Of a stretch of DNA of 64,000 nucleotides, positions 44,501-52,151 are shown one piece after another. The stretch lies in the NCBI GenBank assembly GCA_002423545.1, contig DIWP01000001.1:205561-269560 (forward strand), read 5' to 3'. Both the position numbers and the translations under genes were made by a program. The notes under the pieces are model-generated. The model was not told the origin of the DNA and did no database searches. It saw only the letters and a program-made list of their open reading frames with translations. Each line of letters begins with the position of its first letter. Position 1 is the first letter of the stretch. The stretch comes from Thermoleophilia bacterium UBA6103. GTDB taxonomy: Bacteria > Actinomycetota > Thermoleophilia > UBA2241.

Positions 44501-45632
44501 AGGCGGGGACGGCGAAGCTGGTCGAGGTGTCCGCCGTGCACGAGCCGTCGTCGCCCACGGAGTAGACGCGCACGCCGGCCTGCACGTCGTCCCACGGCGT
44601 GATGAGCGTGCCCCACTGGCTCTCGTGGAAATCCGGGGGGTCTGTCGATGGCGAGCCGTACAGGGCCCCCACGGCCAGGTAGGTCGACCCCTGGTAGGCG
44701 AACGGGATGGCGTCGACGTCGCGGATCTGCGGCGAGGTCGGCGAGATCGGCGTCCACGCCGTCGACTTGTCCACCGCGCCATCCGCGCCCGGCGCCAGCA
44801 GGTTCGAGACGTAGACGTCGACCTCCGTGCCGTTCACGTTTCTGAAGACGAAGGCGAACGCGTTGCTCAGGGCGACCACCCTGCCGCGCAGGAAGTACGT
44901 CTTCCCCGCGCCGGGCACCTGGTCCCAGGCGCTTCCGGTGCAGAAGTCGCTCGGTACGGCGACGCTGTGCTCGACGTTCCAGCTCTCGGTGATCTGGCGC
45001 CAGAAGAGCGTCGCGCGGTTCGCCGCCACGGTGGGGTCGCCCTTCACGTAGAAGACGAACACGTCCGGTGCGGTCCCGCCAACCTCACATACGCCCAGGT
45101 AGCCGACGCCGTTTGACTGGCCGGGCACCACCAGCGTCGAACCGGACGCCGGCGACGTGGGTGCGTCCGGCACGGTGGTGAAGTCCCACGGCCGCATCAC
45201 GAGGTTCTGCTCGCTGTCTACGTAGAAGACGTCGGTCGTCCCGTAGTTCGCCAGACCGAGGCTCACATTGAGCTCGTTGGTGAGCTCGGTCGGCGCGTTC
45301 GACACCCAGTCCTGGGCGTTGCCGACGGCGGTGCCGCCGTTGTCGTCGGGGGGATACCAGGCGCTGTTGGTCTCGTGGTAGTCGATGGGGTCGGGGTACG
45401 CCGGCCAGGACTGCGCGGAGGCCAGCGGTGCGGCGGCGCATGTCGCGGCAGCGACGGTGACGAGAAGGCCGGCGAACAAAGCGGCTCGAGCAGCGCCCAG
45501 GCGGCGAGAGAGGCGCAGGCTTCGCAGGCCGCGCCGGCGGCGCGCGCCGAGCGCCGGAGTCGAGCTGTGGAACTCTCGCGAGCAGAGGCTTCCAGAGCAG
45601 GCGCGCACGCCGTCTCGTTTCTCGACTGCCAT
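41538..45632 (-). CDS. Very large exported repeat protein with C-terminal Listeria/Flg-type repeat
   Basis: 1364 residues from ATG 45632 (GGAGGGGATC upstream). A hydrophobic signal segment with AALFAGLLVTVAAATCAAAPL and ASA-QSWPA lies near residues 50-75. The body is Asp/Thr/Ser/Gly rich with beta-strand patterns, suited for a surface adhesin or repeat propeller, and includes low-complexity (PSPSPSPSASV). Near residue 1030-1090 a GGVMLGTADSSGALISASPA-GYRFKGWKLAG segment resembles the InlB-type bacterial repeat. The end (about 1130-1364) is a beta-rich tail. No sortase motif is visible. Function: cell-surface or secreted; exact role unknown. Confidence 0.65.
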   Translation of the reverse strand: MAVEKRDGVRACSGSLCSREFHSSTPALGARRRRGLRSLRLSRRLGAARAALFAGLLVTVAAATCAAAPLASAQSWPAYPDPIDYHETNSAWYPPDDNGGTAVGNAQDWVSNAPTELTNELNVSLGLANYGTTDVFYVDSEQNLVMRPWDFTTVPDAPTSPASGSTLVVPGQSNGVGYLGVCEVGGTAPDVFVFYVKGDPTVAANRATLFWRQITESWNVEHSVAVPSDFCTGSAWDQVPGAGKTYFLRGRVVALSNAFAFVFRNVNGTEVDVYVSNLLAPGADGAVDKSTAWTPISPTSPQIRDVDAIPFAYQGSTYLAVGALYGSPSTDPPDFHESQWGTLITPWDDVQAGVRVYSVGDDGSCTADTSTSFAVPACPDPGPSMNGSGLVAQSGALNIRLLRGGVTNGPRGDVLTVMTRTFGTLNRWLVNDHTHGVTMHYDTIQPELLDVFEVPIDHSQSVPVLGSSPQRYSAWQRRGLMCDTDMNDLEAANVVYQLVDAEGLVQRNFFATTLAVDDPDGPTNPSGITPSPSPSPSASVTPLVYDSSRQRIVWATATQLHAKGSKTKNGKDTNNYTGVVGAVVSLDSDTLQPVKTDTTDENGDPLATPISYPYPLPPDSSDLQLIGIMYGTPPTYLNGNAQSAVFPLGGGINYFSSVLFGQSNTAGTTTIDTTDGGAGFSMSAEGEGKHGLKLPFEPELSWTTDREDTTSNQLTVANSETFWPGPTQTPTGTALFKQISSFQLQRFTRLDWDEGEIGDGVSESVFVVNPLPDSPNGLVPKSFSLTDPGSDPMFTGMASRFDTLSPQDWLGVDPLGQARQGDHGDLFDTSGDGTQMTLSHTAGGGPSTLSFTQSQATQDDVVSNGVSAKLRIPFFSGDYSCSHQVVDQTTTTAKTVASLGLPQPPEGQEAGSVQSITLNAYWLRAKDADAYWIPDAFRTGGNYQTPWCIDYQVTSYEQVPDTSAGSAASPQCRIAVRCSPSSGGQVSVLNGTRAAGGVMLGTADSSGALISASPAPGYRFKGWKLAGSSIARLIDGKKRNARVVAKGHGGVTATARFERIVPTSVGITRLKGGTCNVAVKNAALPEAFRHLKPYLNDSATARAHELRLLIENSSYRVPATAWRRHGRGDHVTYVASWRPRGWGRKARVKLTIHPRGARWSVTLQRGSVTRSILGAAAGHLPVALLGTEAPQHAHLPVACTAKFKAAAIRPAGAGKSVKAAGSPAVDLRKATISTVVDAKRSGKARFTLTGVRVQRSLLKRAGFDLKINQTVLHVGPFTRKGGTFTAKGRTPHGIYLRCRYTTSGALTLRLGGGDLERHLLGEFLVQNLTLTIGSGKNAPSGTMAPQAVSITHARVAPRLASLLE

Positions 45633-45900
45633 GATCCCCTCCGTGCCGACCGATGGATCGCGCTCTGGCGCGCGAGCCACAGCTCGTGGCGCGCTTTGGC
45701 GCACGAGTCGCGGGTCCGTGGGGGCCGCACACCAGCGAAAGCGTCAGTACAGTAATCGGAAGGGCTTACGGATTTCTTGAGACAGGTCGGCCGAGGGCGG
45801 AGGACCGCCTCCCATGTCCTCGGTGCCGGATGCTCCAGAGCGCGGTCTCCGCTGCCGATAATCCAAGAGCCCGGCGCCAGCGACCCACAGGAGAGATCTG

Positions 45901-47472
45901 ATGACGACGCTCCACAGGACGATCGTGCCCGAGCCGGTCCCGGCGGATGCGCCGAAGCTGCTCCCGTATGAGCTCGCCAGGTACGAGGAGAACGGCTACG
46001 GCCGGTGGAGCTACGGACCCGGCCTCGCCGCCGAGAAGCGGCTCGACCTCATGCCGGCCGGCTACGACGGCGCCGCGACGGGCGCCGCCGCCAGGATCCT
46101 GCGCTTCTTCACCATCACAGACATCCACATCACCGACGTGCAGTCTCCGGCCCAGGCGATCTTCTTCGGCTACAAGGGTTTTCTCTCGTCGGCGTACTCG
46201 GGCGTCATGATGTACACGCACCACGTCCTCGACGCGGCCGTGCGCACCGTCAACGCCCTGCACGCGGAGGATCCGATCGACTTCGGCATCTCCCTGGGCG
46301 ACACGTGCAACAACACGCAGCACAACGAGTTGCGCTGGTACATCGACGTGCTCGACGGCAAGCACATCGACCCGGATTCCGGAGGCAGGACGGGCGCGGC
46401 GCGCGAAGCTCGGGCCGCGTTCCTCGACGCCTACGAGGCGGCGGGGCTCGACGCGTCCATCCCCTGGTACCAGGTGCGCGGCAATCACGACCACTTCTGG
46501 ACGGGGTTCCTCAGGGTGGACGACTACCTGCGCAAGACCTATATGGGCGAGCAGATCCTCGATCTCGGCAACGTCTTCCAGGACCCGCGTGGCCCGGACA
46601 GCCGCGGCATCTACATGGGCTGCCTCGACGGGCGCACGCCCTACGGGGACATCTTCGGCGTCGGACCGGTGTCGGACTTCGCCACCCCTCCCAAGGTGCT
46701 CGCCGCCGACCCCGACCGCCGCTCTCTCTCCAGGAGCGAGTGGATGAGCGCGTTCTTCGACACCTCCTCAAGCCCTGAGGGACACGGGTTCTCGCGCGCC
46801 GACGCGGAGCGAGGCTTCGCCTGCTACACCTTCGAGCCGAAGGCGGACGCGCCCATCCGCATCCTTGTGTTGGACGACACCCAGGATGACGACGACCCCT
46901 ACGACAACGGCTACGGTCACATCTCGCTCGACAAGGAACGCCATGACTGGCTCATCCGCGAGCTGGACAGGGGGCAGGCCGACGACGTCCTGATGGTCAT
47001 CGCGGCTCACTGCCCGATCGGCGTCGAGAAGGGCGACCATCCGATGGCCTGGAGCTCCAGCGCCTTCGGGACCGAGGAGGACCTGCTCGCGAAGCTGCAC
47101 ACCTACCCGAATCTGATCCTCTGGATCGCGGGGCATCGCCACTGCAACGCGGTCACCGCCTTCGTGTCGCCCGACCCCGGCCGGCCCGAGCTCGGCTTCT
47201 GGGAGGTCGAGACGTCCTCGCTGCGCGACTTCCCGCAGCAGCTCCGTACGTTCGAGATCGCCGTCAACGGCGACGGCACGGTCTCGATCCTCGCCATCGA
47301 CGTCGACACGATGGTCGAGGACGGCTCGCCGGCGGCGGTATCGCGCACCTACGGCATCGCCGCGCAGCAGATCTTCGACAACCAGGTCGGCTTCCTGCCG
47401 ACCGGTTCCTACAACGCGGAGCTGATGGTGCAGCCGAGCGCCGCCATGCGGGCGGCGCTGCGACGGCGGTGA
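45901..47472 (+). CDS. Metallophosphoesterase (TIGR03768-like)
   Basis: 523 residues from ATG 45901 (GGAGAG upstream). The metal-binding motifs of calcineurin-like phosphoesterases are all there: TDIHITD (motif I), GDTCNNTQ (motif II), VRGNHDHFW (motif III), VIAAHCPIGV and IAGHRHCNAV. It is longer than usual, with an insert near residues 215-330. No signal peptide; likely cytosolic or cell-wall enzyme acting on a phosphate ester. Nearby DUF3089 gene suggests a joint role in envelope or lipid chemistry (inference). Confidence 0.8.
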   Translation: MTTLHRTIVPEPVPADAPKLLPYELARYEENGYGRWSYGPGLAAEKRLDLMPAGYDGAATGAAARILRFFTITDIHITDVQSPAQAIFFGYKGFLSSAYSGVMMYTHHVLDAAVRTVNALHAEDPIDFGISLGDTCNNTQHNELRWYIDVLDGKHIDPDSGGRTGAAREARAAFLDAYEAAGLDASIPWYQVRGNHDHFWTGFLRVDDYLRKTYMGEQILDLGNVFQDPRGPDSRGIYMGCLDGRTPYGDIFGVGPVSDFATPPKVLAADPDRRSLSRSEWMSAFFDTSSSPEGHGFSRADAERGFACYTFEPKADAPIRILVLDDTQDDDDPYDNGYGHISLDKERHDWLIRELDRGQADDVLMVIAAHCPIGVEKGDHPMAWSSSAFGTEEDLLAKLHTYPNLILWIAGHRHCNAVTAFVSPDPGRPELGFWEVETSSLRDFPQQLRTFEIAVNGDGTVSILAIDVDTMVEDGSPAAVSRTYGIAAQQIFDNQVGFLPTGSYNAELMVQPSAAMRAALRRR

Positions 47473-47492
47473 GCATGAGAGGGGAGCGCGAG

Positions 47493-48554
47493 ATGAGCGT
47501 CACGAAGATCCCGGTCATGTCCATCTTCCTGTTGATCGGCTGCGCGCTCCTGGCGCCCGCGGTCGTCGCGTCGGTCGCCGACGCGGCTCCGCTCAAGGCG
47601 ACCGACTACTCCAACCGCGCGCACTGGCTGCACCTGCCGGACAAGGTCAAGATGAGGGTCGATGTCTTCTACATCTACCCGACCGCGTACAGCAGGGCTC
47701 CGGGCGGCCCCACTATCTGCCCCGTCGACGACCCCGGCATGATGAAGGGTGCGCAGGTGGCCTACTCGCGGCAGGCCACGGCCTTCCGGAACTTCGCCAA
47801 CATGTACGCTCCCTACTACCGGCAGGTGGATGCCGCGTATCAGCTGTCTCTGCCCCCGAAGCAGCAGGAGAAGATCATCGAGGGCGCGCCGGCGACGGAC
47901 GTCATCGCGGCCTTCAAGTACTACATCAAGCACTACAACCACGGACGGCCCTACATCCTCGCGGCGCACTCCCAGGGCTCGGCGGTGCTCCGCTACCTGC
48001 TCTCCGACTACATGAAGGAACACCCGCGCATCTACAAGCGGATGGTCGCCGCGTACGTCGTCGGCCAGTCCGTCACTCGCGATTTCCTGGCGAAGAACCC
48101 GCACCTCAAGTTCACCAGCCGCGCCAACGACACCGGGACCATCATCTCCTGGAACACCGAAGCGCCGACGATCGCCGCGAAGAACCCCGTGACGCTTCCC
48201 GGCGGCATCGCCGTCAACCCGATCACCTGGACGAGGAAGACGGCGCCGGCGAGGGCCGGGCAGAATCTCGGCTCCATAGAGCTGGACCCGGCGACCGGCG
48301 GTACTCCGGTGCTGAACGAGGACGGGACGATCAAGCGGGTGCTGGGTCTCGCCGACGCCCGCGTCAACGCCAAGAGGGGCGTCGTGATCTGCAGCACCGT
48401 CGACCGCGAGGACCCGCCGTACTACATCCCCGGCGGCTTCCCGATGGGCGTCTACCACACCTTCGACTACCCGTTCTACTTCTTCGACATCAGGGTGAAC
48501 GCCCACGAACGGGTCCGTCGCTTCTTCGCCGAGCACCCGGCGTATCGCCGCTGA
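47493..48554 (+). CDS. Exported DUF3089 alpha/beta-hydrolase
   Basis: 353 residues from ATG 47493 (GAGGGGAG upstream). A signal helix (IPVMSIFLLIGCALLAPAVVA) precedes the DUF3089 body: RVDVFYIYPTAYSRAPGG, AYSRQATAFRNFANMYAPYYR, and AAHSQGSAVLRYLLSDY with the GxSxG-type nucleophile in HSQGS. It overlaps nothing but lies 20 nt behind the phosphoesterase. It would hydrolyse an ester outside the membrane; substrate unknown. Confidence 0.75.
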   Translation: MSVTKIPVMSIFLLIGCALLAPAVVASVADAAPLKATDYSNRAHWLHLPDKVKMRVDVFYIYPTAYSRAPGGPTICPVDDPGMMKGAQVAYSRQATAFRNFANMYAPYYRQVDAAYQLSLPPKQQEKIIEGAPATDVIAAFKYYIKHYNHGRPYILAAHSQGSAVLRYLLSDYMKEHPRIYKRMVAAYVVGQSVTRDFLAKNPHLKFTSRANDTGTIISWNTEAPTIAAKNPVTLPGGIAVNPITWTRKTAPARAGQNLGSIELDPATGGTPVLNEDGTIKRVLGLADARVNAKRGVVICSTVDREDPPYYIPGGFPMGVYHTFDYPFYFFDIRVNAHERVRRFFAEHPAYRR

Positions 48555-48639
48555 GGCCTGGGCTCGCAGAAGGCGACATGCTCGACTGACGATCCTGCTG
48601 CCATGAGGCGCGGCGCGAGGGATCGCCCGATGCTCGTGC

Positions 48640-49122
48640 TCAGCTCACGGCCTTCTTGACGAGGGCGGCGATCCTCTCCTCCACGGCCGGAGTCAGGTCC
48701 TTCAGCGCGAACGAGGTCGGCCACATGTCTCCATCGTCGAGGTGCGCGGCGTCGTTGAACCCGAACGTCGCGTACCTCGCGTTGAACTTCTTCGCGCCCT
48801 GGAAGAAGCAGACGACCTTGTCGTCGAGCGCGTAGGCCGGCATCCCGTACCACGTCTTCGGCGACAGCGACGGCGCGCCGGCCTTGACGATCTCGTGGAT
48901 CCGCAGGGCCATCTGCCGGTCCGGCTCGGGCATCTCGGCGATCTTCGCGAGCACGTCGCGTTCGCCGTCCTTGCCGGAGCGCGTACCGCGACGCGATCCC
49001 GTCTTCAGCTCCCGGGCGCGCTCCTTCATCGCGGCTCGTTCTTCAGCCGAGAACCCGCCGGACCTCTGGTCGGTCTCGATGTCCTCCATGCCGGACTTCC
49101 GCGTCTCCTTCTCAGGGCTCAT
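48640..49122 (-). CDS. DUF1801 (YdhG-like) protein
   Basis: 160 residues from ATG 49122 (AGGAG upstream). [51 protein letters not shown] is the YdhG/DUF1801 core; the N-terminus (about 1-55) is a charged, basic extension with Lys/Arg/Glu. Members of this family are thought to act on iron or in DNA-linked chemistry, but not proven. Function unknown. Confidence 0.7.
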   Translation of the reverse strand: MSPEKETRKSGMEDIETDQRSGGFSAEERAAMKERARELKTGSRRGTRSGKDGERDVLAKIAEMPEPDRQMALRIHEIVKAGAPSLSPKTWYGMPAYALDDKVVCFFQGAKKFNARYATFGFNDAAHLDDGDMWPTSFALKDLTPAVEERIAALVKKAVS

Positions 49123-49270
49123 GCCACGCTCCTGCCGTTGAGTCCAGTCCGTCACCGCGCACGATTTCCGGCGCCGGTCAGTTCCATGCCGGCGTGGGCG
49201 TCGCAGACATCGACGACAGGCCCGCCTGGAGTCCTACCGTCTCGAGACGGCGTGGCAGCCCTGGGTCATG

Positions 49271-49630
49271 TCACTTACGCTTGAACCCTGTGGTCGCCGA
49301 CTGGCCATCCGCTGCGGTGACGGTGACGTCCATCAGGTCATCGTCGACCATGCGGAAGACCCAGACGTCCGTCTCCCCCTCGCCCCGGTACGTGGTGTCG
49401 TTCTCCTGGGTGGCGGTGAGCGTCCTCTCGATGTCGCCGCCGACGAAGGTCACCGGATACTCGCCGTCCGTGGCGGCGCCGACCGTGAGCGAGAACTCAG
49501 AGCCTCCCGTCGAGACCCAGTCCCCGCTGAAGCCCAGCTCCTCTGAGCCGGAACCGCAGCCGACGAGCAGCGCGGCGGCGATGGCGACGAGCAGCACGGT
49601 CAACGTCCCAATGGCCCCTCTTGCGTTCAT
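49271..49630 (-). CDS. Small exported lipoprotein
   Basis: 119 residues from ATG 49630. MNARGAIGTLTVLLVAIAAALLVGC ends in a lipobox LLVGC at about residue 25, then a Gly/Ser/Glu linker and a beta-rich domain with TFVGGDIERTLTATQENDT. Anchored by lipid to the membrane surface. No enzyme motif. Confidence 0.75.
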   Translation of the reverse strand: MNARGAIGTLTVLLVAIAAALLVGCGSGSEELGFSGDWVSTGGSEFSLTVGAATDGEYPVTFVGGDIERTLTATQENDTTYRGEGETDVWVFRMVDDDLMDVTVTAADGQSATTGFKRK

Positions 49631-49894
49631 GACTCTCCCTCATTTTCGGCAGCATGGTCGGTCCGTCGGCCAATAAGAGGCTGGGCATCAGAGCGACCAT
49701 GCCCGCGGTGAGCCGATCCCGTCGATCGGTCCGCATCCCATGCTACCGGAGGCGCCGCCCGGAAGACGACCTCAGCGGCCACGGCCTCCGGACAGGCATC
49801 TCTCAAGGCGCGAGCTGAGCCGGCCGATAGCGACGTGAAGGGAACGGCTAAGCATTGCTCGAAGCACTCCCTGCCCAGCCACACCTGAGGTCTG

Positions 49895-51091
49895 ATGGTG
49901 AACCCTGTGACCACCGACACGGAAGCGACGTCCCCGCAGAGCGGAGGGAGTGGACTGCTCGGTCGCTATATCGACCTGGGACGGGTCGGACCGCTGCTGC
50001 AGAGCTTCTCCGACTCGGCCGGCGTCGCCTCTGCGGTCATCGACCTCGACGGGCACGTGCTCACGGCCGCTCGCTGGCAGCCGCTGTGCGTGGAGTTCCA
50101 TCGCCGACACCCCGAGACGTTGCGACGCTGCATCGAGAGCGACACCTCGCTGGCGGCACGCATGCGCGTCGGTGACCGGGCCGCCGTCTACACGTGTCTC
50201 AACGGTCTCACCGACGCCGCTGCGCCGATCATCGTCGACGGCCGGCATCTGGCCAACGCCTTCGTCGGGCAGTTCCTCACGGCGCCGCCCGACGTCGACT
50301 TCTTCGCTCGCCAGGCCGAGCGCTTCGGCTTCGACCGCGAGAGCTACCTCCGCGCTCTTGCGCAGGTACCGGTGCTCAGCAAGGAGAAAGCCTGCGCGGC
50401 GCTCGAGTTCATCGCCTCCAGCGCCGGGATGCTCACCGACATGGGTCGCGAGGGACTCATGAAGGAGCAAGCCGAGCAGCGTCTGCGCCGCACGCTCGAG
50501 CGACTACGCAAGTCTGTCGATGCCGCCGTCGGTGCGCTGACGCACACAGTGGAGATGCGCGATCCCTACACCGCCGGTCACCAGGAGCGTGTCTCAGAGC
50601 TCTCGGTGGCCATCGGCCGCAAGCTGGCACTGCGCTCGCGCAGCATCACTTCGCTGCGGATCGCCGGCCTCATCCACGATCTCGGCAAGATCGCCGTCCC
50701 CGCCGAGATCCTCAGCAAGCCGGGCGCGCTCACCGAGCACGAGTGGCGGCTCCTGCGGGAGCATCCGGAGACCGCGTTCCGGATCCTGCGCGAGATGCGC
50801 TTTCCCGGCCCGGTGGCACGCATCGTGCGCGACCATCACGAGCGTCTGGACGGCTCCGGCTACCCGCGTGGCATCACCGGCGAGGCAGTGCACGTCGAGT
50901 CGCGCATCATCGCCGTCGCCGATGTCGTGGAGGCGATGAGTTCTCACCGACCCTACCGTCCGGCCTTGGGCATCGGTGCTGCACTGGCGGAGATCCAGGC
51001 CGGGCGCGACACGACGCTCGACTCGCAGGCGGTCGATGCCTGTGTCGACCTCTTCCGCCGCGACGGCTTCGCCTTCTCGCAAGCCTCGTGA
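49895..51091 (+). CDS. PocR-domain HD-GYP protein (cyclic-di-GMP phosphodiesterase type)
   Basis: 398 residues. Residues about 20-190 match a PocR/SYF ligand-sensing domain (SDSAGVASAVIDLDG, CVEFHRRHPETLRRCIESD, CLNGLTDAAAPIIVDGRHLA). Residues about 215-398 are an HD-GYP: GHQERVSELSVAIG, RIAGLIHDLGKIAVPAEIL with the HD pair, and IVRDHHERLDGSGYPRGI. It may degrade cyclic-di-GMP in answer to a small ligand. No TM segment. Fusion of PocR to HD-GYP is an unusual but known type. Confidence 0.8.
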   Translation: MVNPVTTDTEATSPQSGGSGLLGRYIDLGRVGPLLQSFSDSAGVASAVIDLDGHVLTAARWQPLCVEFHRRHPETLRRCIESDTSLAARMRVGDRAAVYTCLNGLTDAAAPIIVDGRHLANAFVGQFLTAPPDVDFFARQAERFGFDRESYLRALAQVPVLSKEKACAALEFIASSAGMLTDMGREGLMKEQAEQRLRRTLERLRKSVDAAVGALTHTVEMRDPYTAGHQERVSELSVAIGRKLALRSRSITSLRIAGLIHDLGKIAVPAEILSKPGALTEHEWRLLREHPETAFRILREMRFPGPVARIVRDHHERLDGSGYPRGITGEAVHVESRIIAVADVVEAMSSHRPYRPALGIGAALAEIQAGRDTTLDSQAVDACVDLFRRDGFAFSQAS

Positions 51092-51094
51092 GAC

Positions 51095-51784
51095 TCATGC
51101 CGTGACGGCCGGCGCGTCGCAGCGGGTCGGGTACGGCGATCGACTGTCGCGCAGGGCGCGCCGAGCCGTCCGGACCAGCACCTCGGGATCCTGGGCGCCG
51201 ACGACGCTGAAGCGCCCGTCGAAGACGAAGGTCGGCACGGCGTGGATGCCCAGCCGTGCCGCCTCGGTCTCCTGGGCCCGCACCTCGGCGGCGAACGCGT
51301 CGCCGTCGAGCACTCGGGCGGCCGCGCCGGCCTCCATCCCGGCCGCTTCGGCGGCGGCGAGCAGCACCTCGCGGGCGCCGATGTCCTCGCCGCGGCTCCA
51401 GTAGGCCACGAACAGCGCCTCGCCGAGTGCCTGCTGGCGGCCGGCGCCCTCCTGGATGGCGGCGGTCATGAGGCGGTGGGCGGCGAAGGTGCTGGGGCGC
51501 GTCGTCAACGTCTCGAGGTCGGCCATCGGCAAGCCTTCACGGCGCGCGATCTGCGCCAGCCGCCAGCCCATCGTCGCGATCGTCTCCGGGTCGTACTTGC
51601 CGGCCATGTAGGTGTCGCGGTCCATGCCCTGCGGCGGGACCGTCGGGTCAAGCTCGAAGGCCCCGAATCGCCACGCGAACGATTGCGCGTCCGCTCCGAG
51701 TCGCTCCAGTGCAGCTCGCCAGCGCTCCGCGCCGACCCAGCACCACGGTCACACGACGTCGGACCAGAGCACCACGTCGATCAT
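51095..51784 (-). CDS. FrnE/DsbA-like thiol oxidoreductase, probable selenoprotein
   Basis: The frame from ATG 51784 (with GGGAGG upstream) reads MIDVVLWSDVV, then TGA, then PWCWVGAERWRAAL. Codon 12 is TGA at 51749-51751, exactly where homologues have the first Cys of C-P-W-C. It then continues without break to 51095, 229 residues in all, the normal FrnE length. The 3' part has FGAFELDPTVPPQGM and IHAVPTFVFDGRFSVVGAQDPEVL, the cis-Pro loop and end of DsbA/FrnE proteins. Right behind the TGA stands a hairpin of the SECIS type. The reading U12-P-W-C15 is most likely; a nonsense mutation is the alternative. Downstream ORF from 51625 could be a relic start in that case. Confidence 0.75.
51718..51736 (-). 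promoter_or_regulatory. Candidate bacterial SECIS hairpin
   Basis: Read on the minus strand, the coding RNA after the TGA forms an 8-bp hairpin (two wobble pairs) with loop GGA: 51729-51734 pairs with 51720-51725, extended by two pairs. The loop starts 20 nt behind the TGA and has G in its first two places, as bacterial SECIS elements need. A lower 4-bp stem is possible between nucleotides 6-9 and 37-40 after the TGA. Confidence 0.65.
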
Positions 51785-52151
51785 CGTCTCTGCCTCCCGC
51801 TCCTTCGATCGTCGTCCATCGGCCGCTCGCCTCGCTCTTTCGCGCGTCACCCTTCGGCTGGTCGCCTCACTTCATCGCGCGTCGCCCTTCGGCTGCCAGC
51901 CTTGCTCCTTTGCGCCTCACTCGCACGATACCAGCAGGACGGCTGCCAGAGGCCGTCCACACGCCCGCTCCTTGCTTCAGGAGTAGATCATCGTCTCCCA
52001 ACAGTCTTCGAACAGATAGGATGCCGGCGTCTGATGGCGGCATCCGACTCGCCATTTTCTTCGACCCGGCTATGGCGTTGGCGCCCGTTTGTACGGCGCC
52101 ACGGCCGGGCGGCATGTGCGCATCATTCGAGCTGCGAGGTCTGAGTATCGC
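51785..52151. other. 367-bp divergent gap with an imperfect 35-bp tandem repeat
   Basis: Two imperfect 35-bp copies at 51827-51861 and 51862-51896 share GCGCGTC-CCCTTCGGCTG. No gene or clear promoter was found. The gap holds the upstream regions of the oxidoreductase (minus) and the ligase (plus). Confidence 0.5.

Noticed and set aside
51095..51625. 176-residue protein from ATG 51625 as the full oxidoreductase
   Set aside because: Would lack the active site; the upstream frame continues homology through TGA.
51827..51896. 35-bp tandem repeat as regulatory element
   Set aside because: Only two imperfect copies and GC-rich low-complexity; no clear link to either gene.
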